The notes under the pieces are model-generated. The model ran no database searches. It saw nothing but the letters and a program-made list of their open reading frames with translations, and was not told the origin of the DNA. 64,000 bases of DNA from Winogradskya consettensis. Its GTDB lineage: Bacteria > Actinomycetota > Actinomycetes > Mycobacteriales > Micromonosporaceae. Location: contig NZ_BOQP01000035.1 of assembly GCF_018332715.1 (NCBI RefSeq), forward strand, positions 144,366 through 208,365, read 5' to 3'. Positions 8,271 to 17,057 of the stretch are shown in pieces (the stretch's first letter is position 1; every line of letters starts with the position of its first letter). The translations under genes and the position numbers were made by a program.

Positions 8271-8867
8271 ATGCGACAGCCTCTTGTTGAGCAGAGATCC
8301 CAGCTCAGAGCGCTGACGGTCGACCTGGAACTGATCCTGGCGGTCTGCAACGGCGAGGACGCGATCCGCGAGCAGCTGGCCGCCGCGACGACGTGGCTGC
8401 TGGCGCTCGGCGTGGCCGCCGGGGTGGCGGTCGTCGACCGGGGGTCCAGCGACCGGACCATCGAGGCCGTTGACGAGTTCGCGGTCCGGACGCTGGTGCC
8501 GGTGCGGATCCTCGGCTGCTCGGCGTCCGGCTGGGGGGCCGCCGCGCTACGTGGAGTTCGTACCAGCCGGGCCCGGTTCGTGGTCTTCACCGAGACGCCG
8601 GATCTCGCCGGCCGGATCCGGGAGCTCGACCACGCGGTCCGGGTGCTCGACGGTGGTCAGCACATCGTGTGTCTCGGGCCTGCCGGCCGACGGCTCACAG
8701 TGCTCCAGCGGGCCGTCGCGGAACTGCTCTTCAGCGACGAGCTGCCCGACGACGCGGGTTTCGTGCCCCGGCTGCGTGACATTCCGCGGCACGCCGGGAT
8801 CAGGATGGCCGCGCACGGCAGCAGCCGGGCCACCGCCGTGGACGCCACGCTGGTCAGGTCGCGGTAA
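8271..8867 (+). CDS. Degenerate GT2-like (GT-A fold) protein, first gene of glycan operon
   Basis: 198 residues. ELILAVCNGEDAIREQL and VVDRGSSDRTIEAVDEF match the first nucleotide-sugar half of family 2 glycosyltransferases, and GWGAAALRGVRTSRARFVVF matches the segment leading to DxD. The metal-binding DxD itself is absent (TETPD in its place) and the protein is shorter than a working GT2 (about 230-300). It may be non-catalytic or strongly diverged. Four nucleotides separate its stop from the GTG of the next gene, so translation is coupled. Confidence 0.6.
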   Translation: MRQPLVEQRSQLRALTVDLELILAVCNGEDAIREQLAAATTWLLALGVAAGVAVVDRGSSDRTIEAVDEFAVRTLVPVRILGCSASGWGAAALRGVRTSRARFVVFTETPDLAGRIRELDHAVRVLDGGQHIVCLGPAGRRLTVLQRAVAELLFSDELPDDAGFVPRLRDIPRHAGIRMAAHGSSRATAVDATLVRSR

Positions 8868-8871
8868 CTTC

Positions 8872-10371
8872 GTGAAACGTCGATATCGGGGTACGCCCGG
8901 AGAGCACGTCGTCTGGCTCAACTTCAAGGACGGGAGCCATCCGTACGGCGGCGGCGCCGAGGAGTACATGCACCAGGTGACCGCCCGGATGGTCGACGCC
9001 GGTCAGCGCGTCACCATCGTCACGTCCCGTCCGCGCGGGGCGGCTCGGCGCACCCACGTCCGAGGGGCGGCCGTGCGGCGGATGGGCAACGCGTACACCG
9101 TCTATCCGCTGGCGCTGCTGTGGTTGCTGCGGAACCGCCGGGCCATCGACGCCATTGTGGACGCCTGCAACGGCATTCCGTTCTTCTCGCCGCTGGCGGT
9201 CGGCCGGCGGGTCCCCGTCGTCGTGCTCATCCATCACGTGCACCAGGCAATGTTCCATCAGCATTTCCGGTTTCCGGTGGCGCAGATCGGGCGGTGGATC
9301 GAGCGGGTCGGTAACCGGGTCGTCTATGGCGTACGCACGATTGCGGTTGTCTCGCCGTCCTCGCGTACCGAGGTGCGCAAGGTCCTGGGTCTGATCGGTC
9401 CTGTGCATGTCGCCGCCAACGGCCAGGAACCGCTGCTCGTGCCCGGTGCCACCCGCAGCGAGGTGCCCCGGATCGTCTGTGTCGGCCGGCTTGCGCCGCA
9501 CAAACGCTGGGACCTGCTGCTGCGTGCCCTGCCCCGGATCGCCGAGCTGATCCCCGACGTCGAGCTGCACCTGGTCGGTGACGGCCCGTGCCGCGCGGAG
9601 CTGACCGCACTGATCGCCGAGCTCGGCATCGGGGACCGCGTCACCCTGCACGGACGTCTCGAGAACAGCCATCGCAACCGGCTGCTCGCCGCGGGCTGGC
9701 TGACCGTCTGCACGTCGGAGGTCGAGGGCTGGGGGCTGGCGGTGACCGAGGCGATGAGCCTGGGCGTACCCGCGGTGGTACTCGCCTCTCCCGGCCTGCG
9801 CGACTGCGTACGTAACCAGCTCACCGGCTGGGTCGTCGCCCGGCCGCAGCACCTCGCCGGGCAGATCACGTCCGCGCTGATCGAGCTGGAGGACACGGCG
9901 GTCGCGGCGCTCTGGGCCCGCCGGTGCCGGGCCTGGGCCGGCCGCTTCACCTGGGACGCCACCACCGACCGGCTGATCGGGCTGCTCGCCGGGGAGGACG
10001 CCCGGCGCGCGAACCCGGACCAGCGCGAGATCTGCGACCTCTCCACGGTGGTCGACCTGCCCGTCCACCTCGCCGCCCGGATCGACTACACCCGGCTCAG
10101 CGACGTCGACCAGGTCGACTGGGACCTGCCGGACCCCGCCGACGCCGGATCCATGCGGGTACGCCTGCTGCTAGCCGGATACGACGAGTGCGACGCGACC
10201 GCGCTGCTGCAACGCGCCGGCGTCGACACCGAACCGCCGACCACCTGGATCTGGGTGGCGCGCCCAGCTGACCTGCTCGGCTGGAAACGCGTCGCGGGGC
10301 AGCGCGCCGCCGATCTGCGCACCTACTTCAAGCACCAGGCCGGGGTCGGCACGGGGATGGGGAGAGTATGA
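8872..10371 (+). CDS. GT4 family glycosyltransferase with C-terminal extension
   Basis: 499 residues from GTG 8872, 4 nt after the previous stop; the longer open frame reaches back into the GT2-like gene and is not used. The N-terminal half has FKDGSHPYGGGAEEYMHQV, the acceptor-side glycine loop of GT-B enzymes. The C-terminal half has IVCVGRLAPHKRWDLLL and VEGWGLAVTEAMSLG with E-x7-E. About 90 residues after the GT fold (from roughly 400) form an acidic extra domain of unknown role. It probably transfers a nucleotide-activated sugar to a lipid-linked acceptor in the cytoplasm. Its stop overlaps the next gene by 4 bp (ATGA). Confidence 0.85.
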   Translation: MKRRYRGTPGEHVVWLNFKDGSHPYGGGAEEYMHQVTARMVDAGQRVTIVTSRPRGAARRTHVRGAAVRRMGNAYTVYPLALLWLLRNRRAIDAIVDACNGIPFFSPLAVGRRVPVVVLIHHVHQAMFHQHFRFPVAQIGRWIERVGNRVVYGVRTIAVVSPSSRTEVRKVLGLIGPVHVAANGQEPLLVPGATRSEVPRIVCVGRLAPHKRWDLLLRALPRIAELIPDVELHLVGDGPCRAELTALIAELGIGDRVTLHGRLENSHRNRLLAAGWLTVCTSEVEGWGLAVTEAMSLGVPAVVLASPGLRDCVRNQLTGWVVARPQHLAGQITSALIELEDTAVAALWARRCRAWAGRFTWDATTDRLIGLLAGEDARRANPDQREICDLSTVVDLPVHLAARIDYTRLSDVDQVDWDLPDPADAGSMRVRLLLAGYDECDATALLQRAGVDTEPPTTWIWVARPADLLGWKRVAGQRAADLRTYFKHQAGVGTGMGRV

Positions 10372-11078
10372 GACTGGCCGTCCTGGGCGACAGTCACGCG
10401 GCGGGGCTCGGTGTCTACGGGCGGTCGTATGCCGTACGTCTCGCCGACCGCCTCGGTGCCGACCTGCTGCCGCTGGCCCGCACCACGCAGACCGTCGACG
10501 AGATCGGCGGCGACGAGCTGCTGCGGTTGCGTGCCTTCGCGCCTACCGCGGTGATCGTCGCGTTCGGGGCCGCCGAGGGTTTCGTGCATCCGAGCCGGGT
10601 GCTGCAGCGGCTGCTCGACCGGTTCGCGCCGCGGAGCTGGCACGGGCTCGAGCCGCGGCCGTACTACTCGCGCAAGCGGGCACGCCGGTGGCGTCAGCGG
10701 GTGGTGTCCGGCGCGAAGGTGCTGGTCAAGCGGGCGCTCATCGTTATGGGTGGTGGGTTCCAGCGGTTGCCGTCGCCGGAGTTCGAGGATCATCTGCTGG
10801 CGTTGCTGGCTTCGCTCGAGCCGGGCGTACCCAAGATCCTCGTGGGGTTGTGGCGGGTCGATGATCGGGCGTTCCCTCGGTCCAACGCCCGGTTGCGCGA
10901 CAACGACGAGATCCTGCGCACGATCGCCTCGGGCCGGGCCGACGTCATCCATGTGCCCACGTGGGATGCGGTGGGGGCGGGGGATTTTCTGGAGGACGGC
11001 GCTCATCTGAACGATCGGGGGCATGACCGGGTTGCGGGGCTCATCCTGCGTCAGCTCGAGCTGGTGGAGACGTCATGA
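10368..11078 (+). CDS. SGNH/GDSL-type esterase or acyl-modifying enzyme
   Basis: 236 residues. Block I of the SGNH hydrolases is LGDSHAAGLG at residues 5-14 (nucleophile Ser in GDSH). Block V is DGAHLNDRGH near the C-terminus, supplying the Asp and His. No signal peptide is visible, so it acts in the cytoplasm unless anchored by partners. In polysaccharide operons such enzymes add or remove acetyl or other acyl groups on the sugars; that role is inferred from context. Both ends overlap neighbours by 4 bp (ATGA), a strong sign of stoichiometric co-translation. Confidence 0.75.
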   Translation: MRLAVLGDSHAAGLGVYGRSYAVRLADRLGADLLPLARTTQTVDEIGGDELLRLRAFAPTAVIVAFGAAEGFVHPSRVLQRLLDRFAPRSWHGLEPRPYYSRKRARRWRQRVVSGAKVLVKRALIVMGGGFQRLPSPEFEDHLLALLASLEPGVPKILVGLWRVDDRAFPRSNARLRDNDEILRTIASGRADVIHVPTWDAVGAGDFLEDGAHLNDRGHDRVAGLILRQLELVETS

Positions 11079-12721
11079 CGCTGGTGCTGGCGCGGCCACG
11101 CGTTGCGGCTTCCAGACGCGACAGAACGCCCATGGTCTTCGCGCTCGGGCTCGTGGTCGCTGCCGCCGCGTACCTGATCAATCTGCGGGGCGGGCTCGAC
11201 TTCGACCTCGACGAGGTCATGTACACGATCGCCGGGCAGAACGTCGCCACCGCCGACTCGGTCTCGTGGACCAGCGAACCCACCGCCGTGCACCCGCCGC
11301 TGCATTTCCTGCTGCTCGGTGGGTGGTTGCTGCTCACCGGCACGGAACACAGCAGCATCACCGAGGCGCTCTACACCGCGCGGTACCTCGGGGCGCTGTT
11401 CAGCGTGCTGACCGTCGCTCTGGTCGGGCTCATGGCCAGGCGCTACACGCGTAACGCGTGGCTGGTCGGGGCGGCGATGCTGCTCGCCACGTTCGACGGG
11501 TTCCTGCTGCGCTTCGGGCGTACCGGGATGATCGAACCGACCGCGGCCTTCGCCGGGCTGCTGGTCGTCTATCTCGCGGTGCGGCTGCGGGACGCGGGCA
11601 GCCCCGCCTACATCGGTGTCGTGGGCCTCGCCTCCGGGATCGCGTTGCTGGTCAAGGAGCCGCTGCTGTTCACGGTCGGGGTGCCGCTGCTCGCCGCGGT
11701 CCTCGAACGGGACTGGGTGTTCTTCCGCCGCGCGACCGCCGCCGCCCTCGCCGGCGGACTGATCTGGGCCACGTTCCCGGTATGGGCGACACTGAACGGC
11801 GCCGCCGGCTGGTGGTGGTCCGAGCACGACACCAGCCTCAGCCGGCTCGCCGGATTCCTGCAGGTCAGCGGGCTCAACCGGACCGGTGTGTCCGCCACCG
11901 GGGTCTTCGGGGACACGTTCCGGACGTACGCCGGCGGCTATCTCATCTTCGCGACCGGTGCCGTGGGCCTGCTCGTCCTCGTGTGGCGCGGCGGCCTGTT
12001 CCACAAGCGACGGCTGAACTCCCGGGATGCCTCGCTGGTCGCGTTCGGGGCGCTCAGTTACGGGTTCCTCGCGTACTGCGTCCTGGTCGGTCAGGCGAAC
12101 GAGCAGCTCTCGGTCTACTCGGTGACCGCCTCGGTCCTGCTCACCGTCCTGGCCCGGGGTCCCGCGCCCCGCCTGACGATCGTGGTCGTCGCGTTGGCAG
12201 GCATTGTGTTGTGGGTCCTGAACGTCGTCTTCGTTCATGACGACGGCACCTCGCGGATGGGCGCCTACCTGACCCGGACCATGTCCTGCGCACCGGTCAA
12301 CGTCACCGGGAACGCCCTGCGCTGGGCGCCGGCGCTGCCCCGGAACCACGTCGAGTCGTTCACCGACGGCGGTTTGGCGTTGCGGTCCGGCATCCGGCTC
12401 TTCCTGCTCTCCCCGAAAGACAGCAGGATGAGGTACGGCGTGAGCTCCCCGACGCTCGACGGTTTCGTCCGCGCCTACGGGACGCTCGTCCAGTCGTACC
12501 CGAGCCGCCGCTACGAACGCATCGAACTCTGGACGCTGCCCACCGCGACCCCGGCCTTCCGCGAATGCGGCAACACCCGCCCGGCCGCCTCACCCCACGC
12601 GTCAGCACGCCTCTTCCTGACGATCGCCGGCGGCACGATGGGTGTCATCGCCCTCTCCATGTACGCATGGCACGTGACGATCCGTCGCCGGGAGTGGGCC
12701 CGCCATTGGGCCAAACGATGA
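11075..12721 (+). CDS. ArnT/PMT-like integral membrane glycosyltransferase (GT-C)
   Basis: 548 residues with about 11 membrane segments. The first outside loop has DFDLDEVMYT, whose acidic pair is where GT-C enzymes bind the polyprenyl-phosphate sugar. HPPLHFLLLGGWLL and RTGMIEPTAAF follow, as in ArnT and protein O-mannosyltransferases. A soluble extracytoplasmic domain of about 130 residues lies near the C-terminus before a last helix. It probably moves a sugar from a polyprenyl-phosphate carrier to an acceptor outside the membrane. It overlaps the esterase gene and the flippase gene by 4 bp each. Confidence 0.78.
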   Translation: MTLVLARPRVAASRRDRTPMVFALGLVVAAAAYLINLRGGLDFDLDEVMYTIAGQNVATADSVSWTSEPTAVHPPLHFLLLGGWLLLTGTEHSSITEALYTARYLGALFSVLTVALVGLMARRYTRNAWLVGAAMLLATFDGFLLRFGRTGMIEPTAAFAGLLVVYLAVRLRDAGSPAYIGVVGLASGIALLVKEPLLFTVGVPLLAAVLERDWVFFRRATAAALAGGLIWATFPVWATLNGAAGWWWSEHDTSLSRLAGFLQVSGLNRTGVSATGVFGDTFRTYAGGYLIFATGAVGLLVLVWRGGLFHKRRLNSRDASLVAFGALSYGFLAYCVLVGQANEQLSVYSVTASVLLTVLARGPAPRLTIVVVALAGIVLWVLNVVFVHDDGTSRMGAYLTRTMSCAPVNVTGNALRWAPALPRNHVESFTDGGLALRSGIRLFLLSPKDSRMRYGVSSPTLDGFVRAYGTLVQSYPSRRYERIELWTLPTATPAFRECGNTRPAASPHASARLFLTIAGGTMGVIALSMYAWHVTIRRREWARHWAKR

Positions 12722-14064
12722 CCACACTGGCCGAAGCCCCACCCGTCCGCACCGGCGCGGGCTGGCTGATGCTCGCCACCACCGCCTCCGGCCTGGTCAA
12801 CTACGCGTACGCCCTGCTCCTCACGCGCGGCCTGACCCCGGCCGAATACGCGGCCTTCGCCGGCGGCCAGGCCCTCCTTCTCGTCCGAGCGACCATCTCG
12901 GCGGCCGGCATCCCGTGGATCCTCGCCCGCGAGCTCGCCCAGCCCGGAACCGACCGTTTTCTGGTGACGACGTTCGCGTTCTGGGCCAACCTCGCCCTCG
13001 GCGGCATCCTGACCGTGGTCATCGGCGGTCTCGTCCTCACCTTCGCAGGGTTCCGGGAAGCCGTGGTGGTCGCCCTCGCCTCACTGGTCATGTCGGTGGG
13101 CTCGACCAGCATGGGCTTCCTGCAGGGCACCGCCCGCATGTCCCGGATGGCCGCCCTCTTCGCCCTCGAGGCCGTGACCAAGGTGGCGGTCGGCACGGCC
13201 CTCGTCTTCGTCGCGCACCTCGGTTCGGCCGGAGCACTTGCGGGTTTCGTCGCGGGCAGCCTGGTCCTGCTCACCCCGCTGCCGCTCTACCGCCACCTCG
13301 TCGGGCGCCCGGCAGTGGCCCATACCTCGTTCCTGCGCGGCGCCCTGCGCCAGACCCGCCTGCAAGGAGCCGTCGCTGTCATCGCGGCGACCGACACCGT
13401 GCTCGCCGCTGTGCTCGGCGCTCCCGCTTACCAGGCGGCATCAGCTCTGGGCCGGGTCCCGTTGTTCGCCTCCAACGCGGTGGCGACGGCGGCATTTCCG
13501 TTGCTCGGGTCGCCGTTGTCGAAGGCTGCCGCGCTCCGGTCGTACTTATTGGTGGGGCTTTTTCTGACCGGCGCGATGATCACCTTGCCGGCGGCATTAC
13601 GCTCGGCGCTCTTCCCGGCGACGTTCGCCGCGATCGGTGAATGGCTGCCGTATGCCGCGATCCTCGGCCTGGCGATCGGGCTGCTCAACCTCTGCGTCAG
13701 TTTCCTGCAGGCCGGCACCGGCTCATCCGCGCCGGTGGTCATTCTCGCGGCGGCCTGTCTGGGACTGGTCGCGCTGAGCGGTGCGGCCTTCGGCGTGGCC
13801 GGGCTCGCATGGGGGTCGGCCTTGTTCATGCTGCTCGCGGTCGCAGCTCTGGCATTCCATTCGTCTGTACGCCCAGGGTGGCGTGCTCTGCTCGGTTGCC
13901 GCCGGAACCTTCGCGACCTGAGCGGCGTCCTGGCCCTGATGTGCCTCCTGGGCCTGGCGACCAACCCGGCCCTCTGGCTCGCCGTCGTTGCCATCGGCGG
14001 CCTGGCAGTGCTGGCCCTCGCCTTCCCCGAATTCGCACCGCGCCGGGGTTTCGCTCAACGCTGA
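12718..14064 (+). CDS. Wzx/MATE-like polysaccharide flippase
   Basis: 448 residues, at least 12 hydrophobic segments, starting at ATG 12718 that overlaps the previous stop (ATGA). The opening GWLMLATTASGLVNYAYALLLTRGLTPAEYAAF is the typical first helix pair of Wzx-type lipid-linked sugar exporters (family length 400-500). It should carry the lipid-linked repeat built by the two upstream transferases across the membrane. It is the last gene of the five-gene operon; the next gene starts 45 bp later and is a soluble hydrolase. Confidence 0.82.
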   Translation: MTTLAEAPPVRTGAGWLMLATTASGLVNYAYALLLTRGLTPAEYAAFAGGQALLLVRATISAAGIPWILARELAQPGTDRFLVTTFAFWANLALGGILTVVIGGLVLTFAGFREAVVVALASLVMSVGSTSMGFLQGTARMSRMAALFALEAVTKVAVGTALVFVAHLGSAGALAGFVAGSLVLLTPLPLYRHLVGRPAVAHTSFLRGALRQTRLQGAVAVIAATDTVLAAVLGAPAYQAASALGRVPLFASNAVATAAFPLLGSPLSKAAALRSYLLVGLFLTGAMITLPAALRSALFPATFAAIGEWLPYAAILGLAIGLLNLCVSFLQAGTGSSAPVVILAAACLGLVALSGAAFGVAGLAWGSALFMLLAVAALAFHSSVRPGWRALLGCRRNLRDLSGVLALMCLLGLATNPALWLAVVAIGGLAVLALAFPEFAPRRGFAQR

Positions 14065-14109
14065 TTCTGCGGGACCACCCGGCTCTCACCATTGATTATC
14101 GTCATTTGG

Positions 14110-14772
14110 GTGGACCTTGCCTACCGCGTAGCGGGCGACCCGACAAACCCTCCCATGCTTCTCCTTCACGGCCTCGGCGAATCAACACACGATTGGGAGA
14201 ACGTCCTCCCCGACCTGGCAGCTGATCATTACGTGTGGGCGGTGGACCTGCGGGGTCACGGCTCCAGCCCCCACCCGGGCACCTACTCGTTCGAACTGAT
14301 GCGGGACGACGTCCTCGCCTTTCTCGACACCCACGCCATCGGCCCCTGCGTGATGATCGGCCACTCGATGGGTGGCCTCACGGCACTGCTGCTCGCCGAG
14401 CTCGACCCGAGCCGCCTCACCCACCTGATCCTGGAGGACGTGGCCGCACCCCGCCTGAACGTCCTGCACCGCGAGCCCCTGGACCCACCGGACGAGCCCA
14501 CACCATTCGACTTCGCCGCGGTCAACCCACTCTTCGCCCAGCTCAGCAACCCCGACCCGGCCTGGTGGGAGCACACCCGCACCCTGCCCACTCCCACCCT
14601 GGTCATCGGCGGCGGCACCCCCAGCACCATCCCGCAGACCCTCCTCGCGGACATGGTCGCCCAAATGCCCCACGCCACCCTCACCACCATCGAAGCCGGC
14701 CACGACGTCCACGCCACCCACCCCACAGAGTTCCTGACCGCCGTCACTACTTTCCTCAAGTCATCTCTCTGA
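14110..14772 (+). CDS. Alpha/beta hydrolase
   Basis: 220 residues. The oxyanion-hole motif is LLHGLGES, the nucleophile elbow is GHSMGG (about residues 85-90) and the general base is in EAGHDVHATHP near the end. GTG 14110 gives the standard N-terminus VDLAYRVAGDP; an in-frame TTG at 14092 is a weaker alternative. Neither has a good ribosome site, so translation may depend on the operon ahead. The substrate cannot be told from sequence. It marks the right edge of the operon and lies next to the toxin-antitoxin pair. Confidence 0.8.
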   Translation: MDLAYRVAGDPTNPPMLLLHGLGESTHDWENVLPDLAADHYVWAVDLRGHGSSPHPGTYSFELMRDDVLAFLDTHAIGPCVMIGHSMGGLTALLLAELDPSRLTHLILEDVAAPRLNVLHREPLDPPDEPTPFDFAAVNPLFAQLSNPDPAWWEHTRTLPTPTLVIGGGTPSTIPQTLLADMVAQMPHATLTTIEAGHDVHATHPTEFLTAVTTFLKSSL

Positions 14773-14818
14773 GGCTTTAGGCCTTAATCACCGTTTATAG
14801 CAAATCTTGGTGGACGTT

Positions 14819-14839
14819 TGTATCGCTGAGCGATACATT
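14819..14839 (+). promoter_or_regulatory. Operator palindrome overlapping a leaderless -10 of the abiE pair
   Basis: TGTATCGCTGAGCGATACA (14819-14837) is a perfect palindrome with 9-bp arms around a single G. It overlaps the -10 hexamer TACATT (14834-14839), which lies exactly 6 nt before ATG 14846, so the mRNA should begin at the start codon. A repressor bound here would cover the promoter. AbiEi-type antitoxins are known to bind inverted repeats upstream of their operon and repress it, so autoregulation is the natural reading. Confidence 0.7.
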
Positions 14840-14845
14840 CGCTGT

Positions 14846-15529
14846 ATGAATGCGCGGCGTTTTGCGGCTCTGGCCGCAGTGGCGGAGCGGCAGGGCGGGC
14901 TCATCAGCACTGCCCAGGCCGCTGGACAGGGGATCAGTCGGGCTGCCCTGGGCAGACTTGCGGAGGCCGAAGCAATCGTCGCTCTGCGCCGCGGCATCTA
15001 CCTGATGCGCGGTGGCACGTCGGACCTGACTGATCTGAGAGCCGCGTGGCTTGCCAGCAATCCCGATCGCGATCCCGACGCCGAGCTGATCAGCGGGCCG
15101 GTGCTCTCGCATGCTGCCGCCGCTCAGGTGTGGGAGGCCGGTGACCTTTCGGTATGGCCGATGGACATCACCATCCCGGAGCGGCGCTGGAGTAGGCAGC
15201 CTGACATCCGCTTCCGGGTGCGAAGCCTCGACCCTGGTGATGTCACAGTGATGAACGGGCTGCCGATCACCACGCCCGCCCGCACCGTCGCGGATCTTCT
15301 GGACGACCGGATGGGCGGCCACGATCCGGCTCACGTGGGCAAGGTCGCTGCTGATCTGCTGACCGGCCGTCGTGACACTTTCCCTGGCCTCGCCCGTCAC
15401 CTCGCCGGTCGCGGCAGGCGGCTCGGCCTGCGAAGCACCGCAGGGGGATCCGCGGTGCTCAACGGGCTGCTTGTTGCGGCCGGCTATGGCGAATCTTCTC
15501 AAGGAGACGAAGGGCTGGACGCTGCATGA
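14846..15529 (+). CDS. abiEi: AbiEi-like antitoxin (type IV toxin-antitoxin)
   Basis: 227 residues from ATG 14846; a longer frame from 14807 would run through the operator and -10, so it is rejected. The N-terminal winged helix-turn-helix (MNARRFAALAAVAERQGGLISTAQAAGQGISRAALGRL is its extent) is the AbiEi antitoxin domain, followed by VALRRGIYLMRGG, GPVLSHAAAAQVW and TVADLLDD. AbiEi represses its operon and counteracts AbiEii without direct binding. The toxin gene follows with a 4-bp ATGA overlap. Confidence 0.85.
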   Translation: MNARRFAALAAVAERQGGLISTAQAAGQGISRAALGRLAEAEAIVALRRGIYLMRGGTSDLTDLRAAWLASNPDRDPDAELISGPVLSHAAAAQVWEAGDLSVWPMDITIPERRWSRQPDIRFRVRSLDPGDVTVMNGLPITTPARTVADLLDDRMGGHDPAHVGKVAADLLTGRRDTFPGLARHLAGRGRRLGLRSTAGGSAVLNGLLVAAGYGESSQGDEGLDAA

Positions 15530-16746
15530 CACTGGGTCGAGCACAATTTGCCGCCGCGGCCTACGTCTCTGTGCTGACCAAAGTGCCACAAGCGCGGGTG
15601 CGCACGGTCTTTGCGCGGCTTCTCGAGTCAGGCACTTCAGGCACCGAAGGGCCGCGGGTGGCCGATTTCCTCGCTGAGCAACGGACCGTGTGCGAAGCCG
15701 AGTTTGGGCCTGACGGTGAACGCCTTGTTCTTTCTCTGGGTAGGGCGTGGGCTGCGGATCCCCCCTCGTCGCAGGGGCTGGCGGTATGGAGTGACCTGCC
15801 CGTATCGCCCGAGCATCCGTTGGCTGATATTTCCAAACCGTCGAGCGATCTCGCCAAGTCGCTGTCCGACCGAAGTCGGCGCATCGCTCGGGAAGGGAAG
15901 CTTCCGCTTGACCACGTCAGGCGGAGCGTCGCGATCGACCGGCTGATGCAGCGACTCATGAGTGATCAGGGCCGCGACTGGATTCTCAAGGGTGGTACGG
16001 CGCTCGCGAGCCGCAGAGCGGTTCTGGGATACACGGCTCGCAAAACGCTAGACCTCGACGCTGCTACACATGCAGAGGACGTCGAGGACATCATCGTGGG
16101 GCTGGACGCGGCGGTCTCGAAGGACCTCGAGGACGGGGTGGATTTCCGGCGAAAGACGGTCGAGCACGTCAAAGCGCAGGGGAAGACGGCGGTGCGGGTC
16201 AAGTACGACATGTACGTCGGCCTGCGTGTATGGGAATCCGTGAAGGTCGAGGTTGTCCAGGACACGGAGCTGACGTGCTCACCCGTGCTCGCCCCAGCGT
16301 CGCCGGCCGCTGCGGACGCGCACGGCTGGATGGTGATGCCGTATCGGACTGTGCACCCGGCGGACCACGTCGCGGACAAATGGGCCGGCATGACCGAAGT
16401 GCAGCCGAACGGTACCCCCTCGAGCCGTTTTCGCGACCTCCTCGATCTGGTGACGATCGTGAACTCCGAAGTGATCGAGGCGGACGACGTTATTCGTGCA
16501 TGCGCGCAGCGGCGTTTGCGTCCGGGGATGGCGGCGGGGGTCAGCACGTTGCAACTGCCTGCCGAGACCTGGCGTGCCGGCTACCGCAAAGTTGCCAGGG
16601 AAGCAGCCAAACTGGGAGTCCCAGAGGCGATCCTCCTTCCCGAGGCAGACGAAGCCGTCGTCTTCGTCGCGTATTTTCTCAACCCGGTCCTGGCGGGGAC
16701 AGCCACCGGGTCGTGGAGTCCTGAGCTTCACAGATGGCAGTCCTGA
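15526..16746 (+). CDS. abiEii: AbiEii-like nucleotidyltransferase toxin
   Basis: 406 residues. The nucleotidyltransferase core starts near residue 145 with WILKGGTALASRR and TLDLDAAT (the G-G-T...D-x-D metal site of DUF1814/AbiEii). HPADHVADKWAGM and SSRFRDLLDLV then match the conserved K...R-x-x-DL-x-D-L motif. About 130 residues precede the core, longer than in typical AbiEii, and have no recognised domain. AbiEii enzymes halt growth by nucleotidyl transfer, in at least some members to tRNA. The pair may act in phage defence, as AbiE does in lactic acid bacteria; here that is inference. Confidence 0.83.
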   Translation: MTLGRAQFAAAAYVSVLTKVPQARVRTVFARLLESGTSGTEGPRVADFLAEQRTVCEAEFGPDGERLVLSLGRAWAADPPSSQGLAVWSDLPVSPEHPLADISKPSSDLAKSLSDRSRRIAREGKLPLDHVRRSVAIDRLMQRLMSDQGRDWILKGGTALASRRAVLGYTARKTLDLDAATHAEDVEDIIVGLDAAVSKDLEDGVDFRRKTVEHVKAQGKTAVRVKYDMYVGLRVWESVKVEVVQDTELTCSPVLAPASPAAADAHGWMVMPYRTVHPADHVADKWAGMTEVQPNGTPSSRFRDLLDLVTIVNSEVIEADDVIRACAQRRLRPGMAAGVSTLQLPAETWRAGYRKVAREAAKLGVPEAILLPEADEAVVFVAYFLNPVLAGTATGSWSPELHRWQS

Positions 16747-16805
16747 ACCGCTCAGGTCGCTCTGGACGGGCCGGCGGAGCGAGGCTGATCTGCGACGATC
16801 TCGTC

Positions 16806-17049
16806 ATGTCGATGGACTTGATGGCCTGCGCTGACCACGCCGTGGAGCATGCGCGTCGGAGGCTTTCTGGTTACGAACGGTTTGTGGGAATGCTCTGGTA
16901 TGGCGCCGTTGAGGTGGATCCGACGAAGGTGGGAGGTTGTCGGCTGCTTTGCCGGTGAGGGATGGCCTGAGCCGGAGCGGGTGAAGGTTGGCTTCGACTC
17001 GGCGGAGCGGGTGGCGGCCGGGGGTGGGTACGCCTACTTCCGGTCCTAG
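16806..17049 (+). pseudogene. Possible frameshifted small gene
   Basis: Two overlapping frames look partly coding. Frame one runs from ATG 16806 (MSMDLMACADHAVEHARRRL...) to a stop at 16958. Frame two covers 16849-17049 and ends WPEPERVKVGFDSAERVAAGGGYAYF, with strongly GC-rich third positions only in its second half. The simplest reading is one protein of about 80 residues broken by a single-base change near 16930-16950; two small overlapping genes are also possible. No family is recognised. Confidence 0.3.
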
Positions 17050-17057
17050 GGGATTGG

